Under the pieces are notes generated by a model. That model did not search any database, was not told the origin of the DNA, and saw only the letters and a program-made list of their open reading frames with translations. From NCBI RefSeq assembly GCF_019578655.1, contig NC_063262.1:21645582-21709581 (forward strand): 64,000 nt of DNA, written 5' to 3'. This document shows, one piece after another, positions 60,980 to 64,000 of this stretch (positions within the stretch are counted from its first letter, which is position 1; each line of letters starts with the position of its first letter). A program made the translations under genes and the position numbers. The DNA comes from Ricinus communis. Taxonomy: Eukaryota > Streptophyta > Magnoliopsida > Malpighiales > Euphorbiaceae.

Positions 60980-61114
60980 TGTTAGTTAGCTCTGGTGGGC
61001 AGAAGTTACCAGATTAACCGCTCTGCTTCTTCATTTTACAGCCGTACTTCACTGGGCCAAAGAATAAAACTGTATTGGGCTTCGTAGACATGGGCCTGAT
61101 TTGTCAACACACCC
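60980..61114. promoter_or_regulatory. Bidirectional promoter with three site II motifs
   Basis: The start codon of the RRM gene (minus) and the likely leader of the uL30m gene (plus) are separated by only about 140 bp. TGGGCC at 61053-61058, TGGGCT at 61076-61081 and TGGGCC at 61091-61096 match the site II consensus TGGGCY, a TCP-factor target enriched before plant genes for mitochondrial and ribosomal proteins. Joint control of both genes is inferred. Confidence 0.7.
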
Positions 61115-61328
61115 TTGAGTGAAAGCCGTAGTATCTTTTTGATCGGTTTTCATCTCAAGCCATTGTCATTCACACGGCCGGCCGCCCCATTCTTATACTC
61201 TCAAGCCTTCACTCAAGTCTTCATCATCTTCTTGGTAGCAGTTGTCATTCTTCTTCTTCTTCAAACGGGTTTGGTCGCCTCTCAACAAGTTTTCCATAGA
61301 CTGACAAGTTCTCGAGTCTGAAGAAGTG

Positions 61329-62426
61329 GTAATACCTGTGTAAACTCGTTATTTAGTGCTTTTCTTTGGAACATAGATTTGTTTTGTTTTTGTTTTTCTT
61401 TTTCTTTTTTAAATTTTCTTTCTTTTCCTTTATTTGTGGATGTCTCTTAAAAAGAAAAAAAAGAAAAGAAATTGAGTCTGTGTAGGTTTATTTTAATGGT
61501 TGAATTGAACCCATTATGGGTCTACGCCTTTTGTGTTAATTCCATGATAAAGAAGATCTTTTATTTATTAATTTATTTTTCTAACATAAAATGCTTCATA
61601 GGCAGTTATAAAAACACAATTAATAGTATTTCACTTCTCTATCATTTCACTTTTCATAAAGATCAAGAATTGTTTGCACATAATGCATCCATTTAAATCT
61701 GCTCCCATAAGTTTTTTTTTTCCAAAAGCTTTTTCTGTTTTCTTGATTCATTTTCCAAGAACTTTTATAGGAATACTATACAATATAAAGAGAATGCCAT
61801 GCTTCTAGGGATATGCATTGATTTGTGGGTTTCTTGATTTGCTTAATGTTTCTGCATTATCAGCTACGTAAGCCACGAAACTGATTTCTGCTAGTTTCCT
61901 TTAGGGTCTTGTTTGGTACTAATCATTTACCAGAATAGAATTCAATTCTTGGAAAATCACGTGAGCTTTCACTTGATCTGATTTCTTTCAAAATCCCTTG
62001 TTTTTTTTTAGCAACTATGAGTTAAAATTTAATTTAATTGGACTGAATTCTTGCATTTTTAAATTTTTTAAGCACTCTAAAGATTTATTCTAATGATAAT
62101 CTGTAAGCCTTAGTATGCCAATGCTAGTCAGTATTTGCAACCCAGCGACACCCACGGCCGAAATATCATTAGATTTCGGGTTGATGGCTGATTGTCATGT
62201 GCCTCAAATGTCCTTATTGTTAGATTGCCTATGCCCACAATGCCTTCATGATTTTCAGCTTGATTAGTTTATTTTAGCCAATGTCATTTTCTTTTCTTTG
62301 AAAGTTCACTTTTTGTTTTTCCTTTTTTAAAAACTTTTATTTTTCAGTTTTACTATTGAATTCAACTTTATGAATCGTTTTACAAAGGAAAATGACATGG
62401 CTAAGGTGTATTTGTGGGTAATGCAG
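61329..62426 (+). other. Intron in the 5' leader of the uL30m gene
   Basis: A donor GTG/GTAATA at 61329 and an acceptor AATGCAG ending at 62426 would remove 1.1 kb and bring a leader exon (from about 61100) to 16 bases before the ATG at 62443. Leader introns are common in plant ribosomal protein genes. Transcript support is needed, so this is inference. Confidence 0.55.
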
Positions 62427-62442
62427 GTAGAAAAGTGAAGAT

Positions 62443-62859
62443 ATGAATGCATTTAAGGCTTTCAAAGCCCAGGTACCAATTGCGTGGAGTCCTAACTTAT
62501 ACATAACCTTGGTAAGGGGCATGCCTGGTACCAGGAAACTTCACAGGCGTACTTTAGAAGCATTGCGTCTTCGCAAATGCAATCGCACTGTCATGCGATG
62601 GAATACTCCAACTGTCAGGGGAATGCTTCAACAGGTTTTCGTATAAACTTAATCTAATTCTTTAACTCTATGCAGCTTATACAGTTTTGTCATTGACATG
62701 GATATAAAATGTTATGTATCTCTGCAGGTCAAGAGGCTAGTTGCTATTGAGACAGAAGAGATGTACAAGGCCCGAAAAGAAAATGAGGCAAAGCGCCGAG
62801 CACTTCGTTCCCCTTTGGTCATAAAACACTTGCCTGCTGAAGCAAGCAGCTCTTCGTAG
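62443..62859 (+). CDS. Mitochondrial large-subunit ribosomal protein uL30m
   Basis: A 107-residue ribosomal protein L30 family member of the mitochondrial large ribosomal subunit. Exons are 62443-62634 and 62728-62859, joined in phase 0 after Gln-Gln; the 93-bp intron is GT-AG. The protein has the bacterial-type L30 fold signature: ITLVRGMPGTRKLHRRTLEALRLRK (residues ~21-45, given here in part) followed by the NTPTVRGMLQQVKRLVAIE strand-helix. Length is that of plant mitochondrial L30 (about 109 residues) and differs from the much longer cytosolic eL30/uL30 proteins. The start MNAFKAFKA matches plant relatives, which lack a long cleavable presequence. The C-terminal tail after residue ~95 is short and Ser-rich. 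The gene looks intact. Confidence 0.95.
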
Positions 62860-63469
62860 ACTGTCCAATTGTTTTATGTACTTTAGAGGCCTGCTCTCTA
62901 GTTCTTGAAGTAATATTAATGTCTCCTTTGAAGGTATGGCTGATGTTACAAACTGAGAGCCTTTTTGTTTACATAATGGATTCAGATGTTTATCCTACTT
63001 TTTGGTTTGTGTATCATCCCAAATTTAATTTAGAAGTTGCCAAGTAGCACTACTATTTGCATTTTAAACATTTGTTATTTCCCGAGCCCTTTGTTTTAAT
63101 CTGGGATAATTACAAATTTGGGTCTTTTTTTTTTTTAAATTATTTTGATGTCTAAATAATTTTTCTGTGTAATGATCAAGAAAAGAGTATATTAATATTT
63201 AGTAAGGCGCTGGGCTGCAATTTTGGGTCGCTCGAGTGCTGACAAGGTATTGTGGGTTCGCTTTCTCACATAAACAGCTTGACACGTCATGTTAGCTTAA
63301 AGAGAGTTTATTAAAAAGACGAAAATGACCTTATATGTCTTGGCTCGAGTATATCGTTGCATGTCTATACTTTAATTGTCAATATCTTTATCTTTTCCTC
63401 TAAGCCGTGAAAGTGAGAGATTAGGGTTTGTAATCAAATGTATATTGATTGATTCGATTTAAAAGGGAT
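62860..63469 (+). other. 3' region of the uL30m gene and spacer
   Basis: The first ~250 bases are probably the 3' untranslated region. The rest, to the LTR, has no recognisable gene or paired repeat; a GGCTCGAG word occurs near 63343. Confidence 0.5.
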
Positions 63470-63880
63470 TTTGGGTATCAACAGCAATAACTAAAATAAC
63501 CAAGAAAAGCAAGAAACATAGAGTTATTTACAAGCATTGAAAGAGAAACACATAAAAACAAGTGCTTAAAAAATTGGATTTGGTTGCGGTTGGTAAACAA
63601 GGATCGTGTAAAATTTTATAGAATTGTGATGAATTTTAATGTTACAAGAATTTTGAGTTTTTTACAATTTGAGATGGAATTATATACTTGCTGAGATTTT
63701 GAGTTTTTTTCTAACGGATACTTCTGAATTTTGGGAAAAGGTGGAAGTGACCTTTCCTGCTTTACAGGAAAGGATGCTCCCTTTTTTTCTTGGTCAGTGA
63801 TGAAAGGTCTGCACAAGCAACTTAGCTTGTGCAGCCTCTGGGACCAAAAAGGTTGCAGTTACTTTCTGTTTTTTTCAACA
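63470..63880 (-). repeat. 3' LTR of copia element 4 (left end uncertain)
   Basis: On the minus strand the LTR begins TGTTGAAAAAAACAG at 63880, directly after a polypurine tract (TTGAGGGGGAG at 63881-63891). It contains two perfect hairpins: CTGCACAAGC/GCTTGTGCAG at 63809-63834 and CCTTTCCTG/CAGGAAAGG at 63751-63773. The left end is estimated because the other LTR lies outside the window. Confidence 0.7.
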
Positions 63881-63891
63881 CTCCCCCTCAA

Positions 63892-64000
63892 GATGGGTTC
63901 GAATAAGTTTATCGAGCCTATCTTGTTGAGAATCGAGTGATGATTCTGATTGTCAAGAGATTTTGTGAATATGTCTGCCAACTGATCTTGACTCTTAATA
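63892..64000 (-). pseudogene. C-terminal end of a Ty1/copia polyprotein, copia element 4, partial
   Basis: Reading minus from the right edge, the text gives the RNase H tail with QLADIFTKSL and a closing LNKIGSINL-type segment before the polypurine tract. This is the standard end of a plant copia pol protein. The remainder of the element is to the right of the window; whether it is intact cannot be seen. Confidence 0.85.

Overview
This is a nuclear chromosome window from a flowering plant, almost certainly a eudicot. It is AT-rich, its genes are few and split by GT-AG introns, and its proteins match well-known plant families. The spaces between genes are packed with decayed Ty1/copia retrotransposons, solo LTRs and terminal-inverted-repeat (TIR) DNA elements. 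Nothing in the sequence fixes the species; a woody rosid is a guess.

Five host genes can be modelled exon by exon. On the minus strand, from the left edge: a PP2A B' (B56) regulatory subunit, truncated by the window (1-958); a BAH-PHD chromatin reader of the EBS/SHL type with five coding exons spread over 9.4 kb (20938-30327); a UBA-SEP-UBX cofactor of CDC48 resembling PUX5 (48428-50554); and a short organellar-type RRM protein (60096-60979). On the plus strand there is a mitochondrial ribosomal protein uL30m (62443-62859). The RRM and uL30m genes are divergent and share a short promoter holding three TGGGCY (site II) motifs. The genes otherwise form no operon-like unit.

The repeat layers are the richest part. 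Copia element 1 (plus strand, 5293 to about 11260) is split near its 3' end by a 1.23-kb solo LTR with a perfect 5-bp target duplication. Copia element 2 (minus strand, 36391-44900, flanked by the 5-bp repeat ccaac) contains a second, inverted solo LTR of the same family, enlarged by a near-identical 1.2-kb tandem duplication. Copia element 2 itself sits in the end of an older TIR element, giving a three-level nest. Copia element 3 (minus, about 51890-57060) has a Ty3/gypsy-type fragment lodged in its gag zinc-knuckle region. A fourth copia element enters at the right edge.

At least six TIR elements of Mutator-like or related type can be seen by comparing arms across kilobases. One in an EBS intron has an imperfect 10-bp target duplication; one at 58093-58866 has a perfect 9-bp target duplication and roughly 190-bp arms. 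I see no new defence, metabolic or RNA system. The most unusual items are the nested insertions, the duplicated solo LTR, the TIR elements with triplet-rich or minisatellite cores, and a decayed plastid-like tRNA-His.
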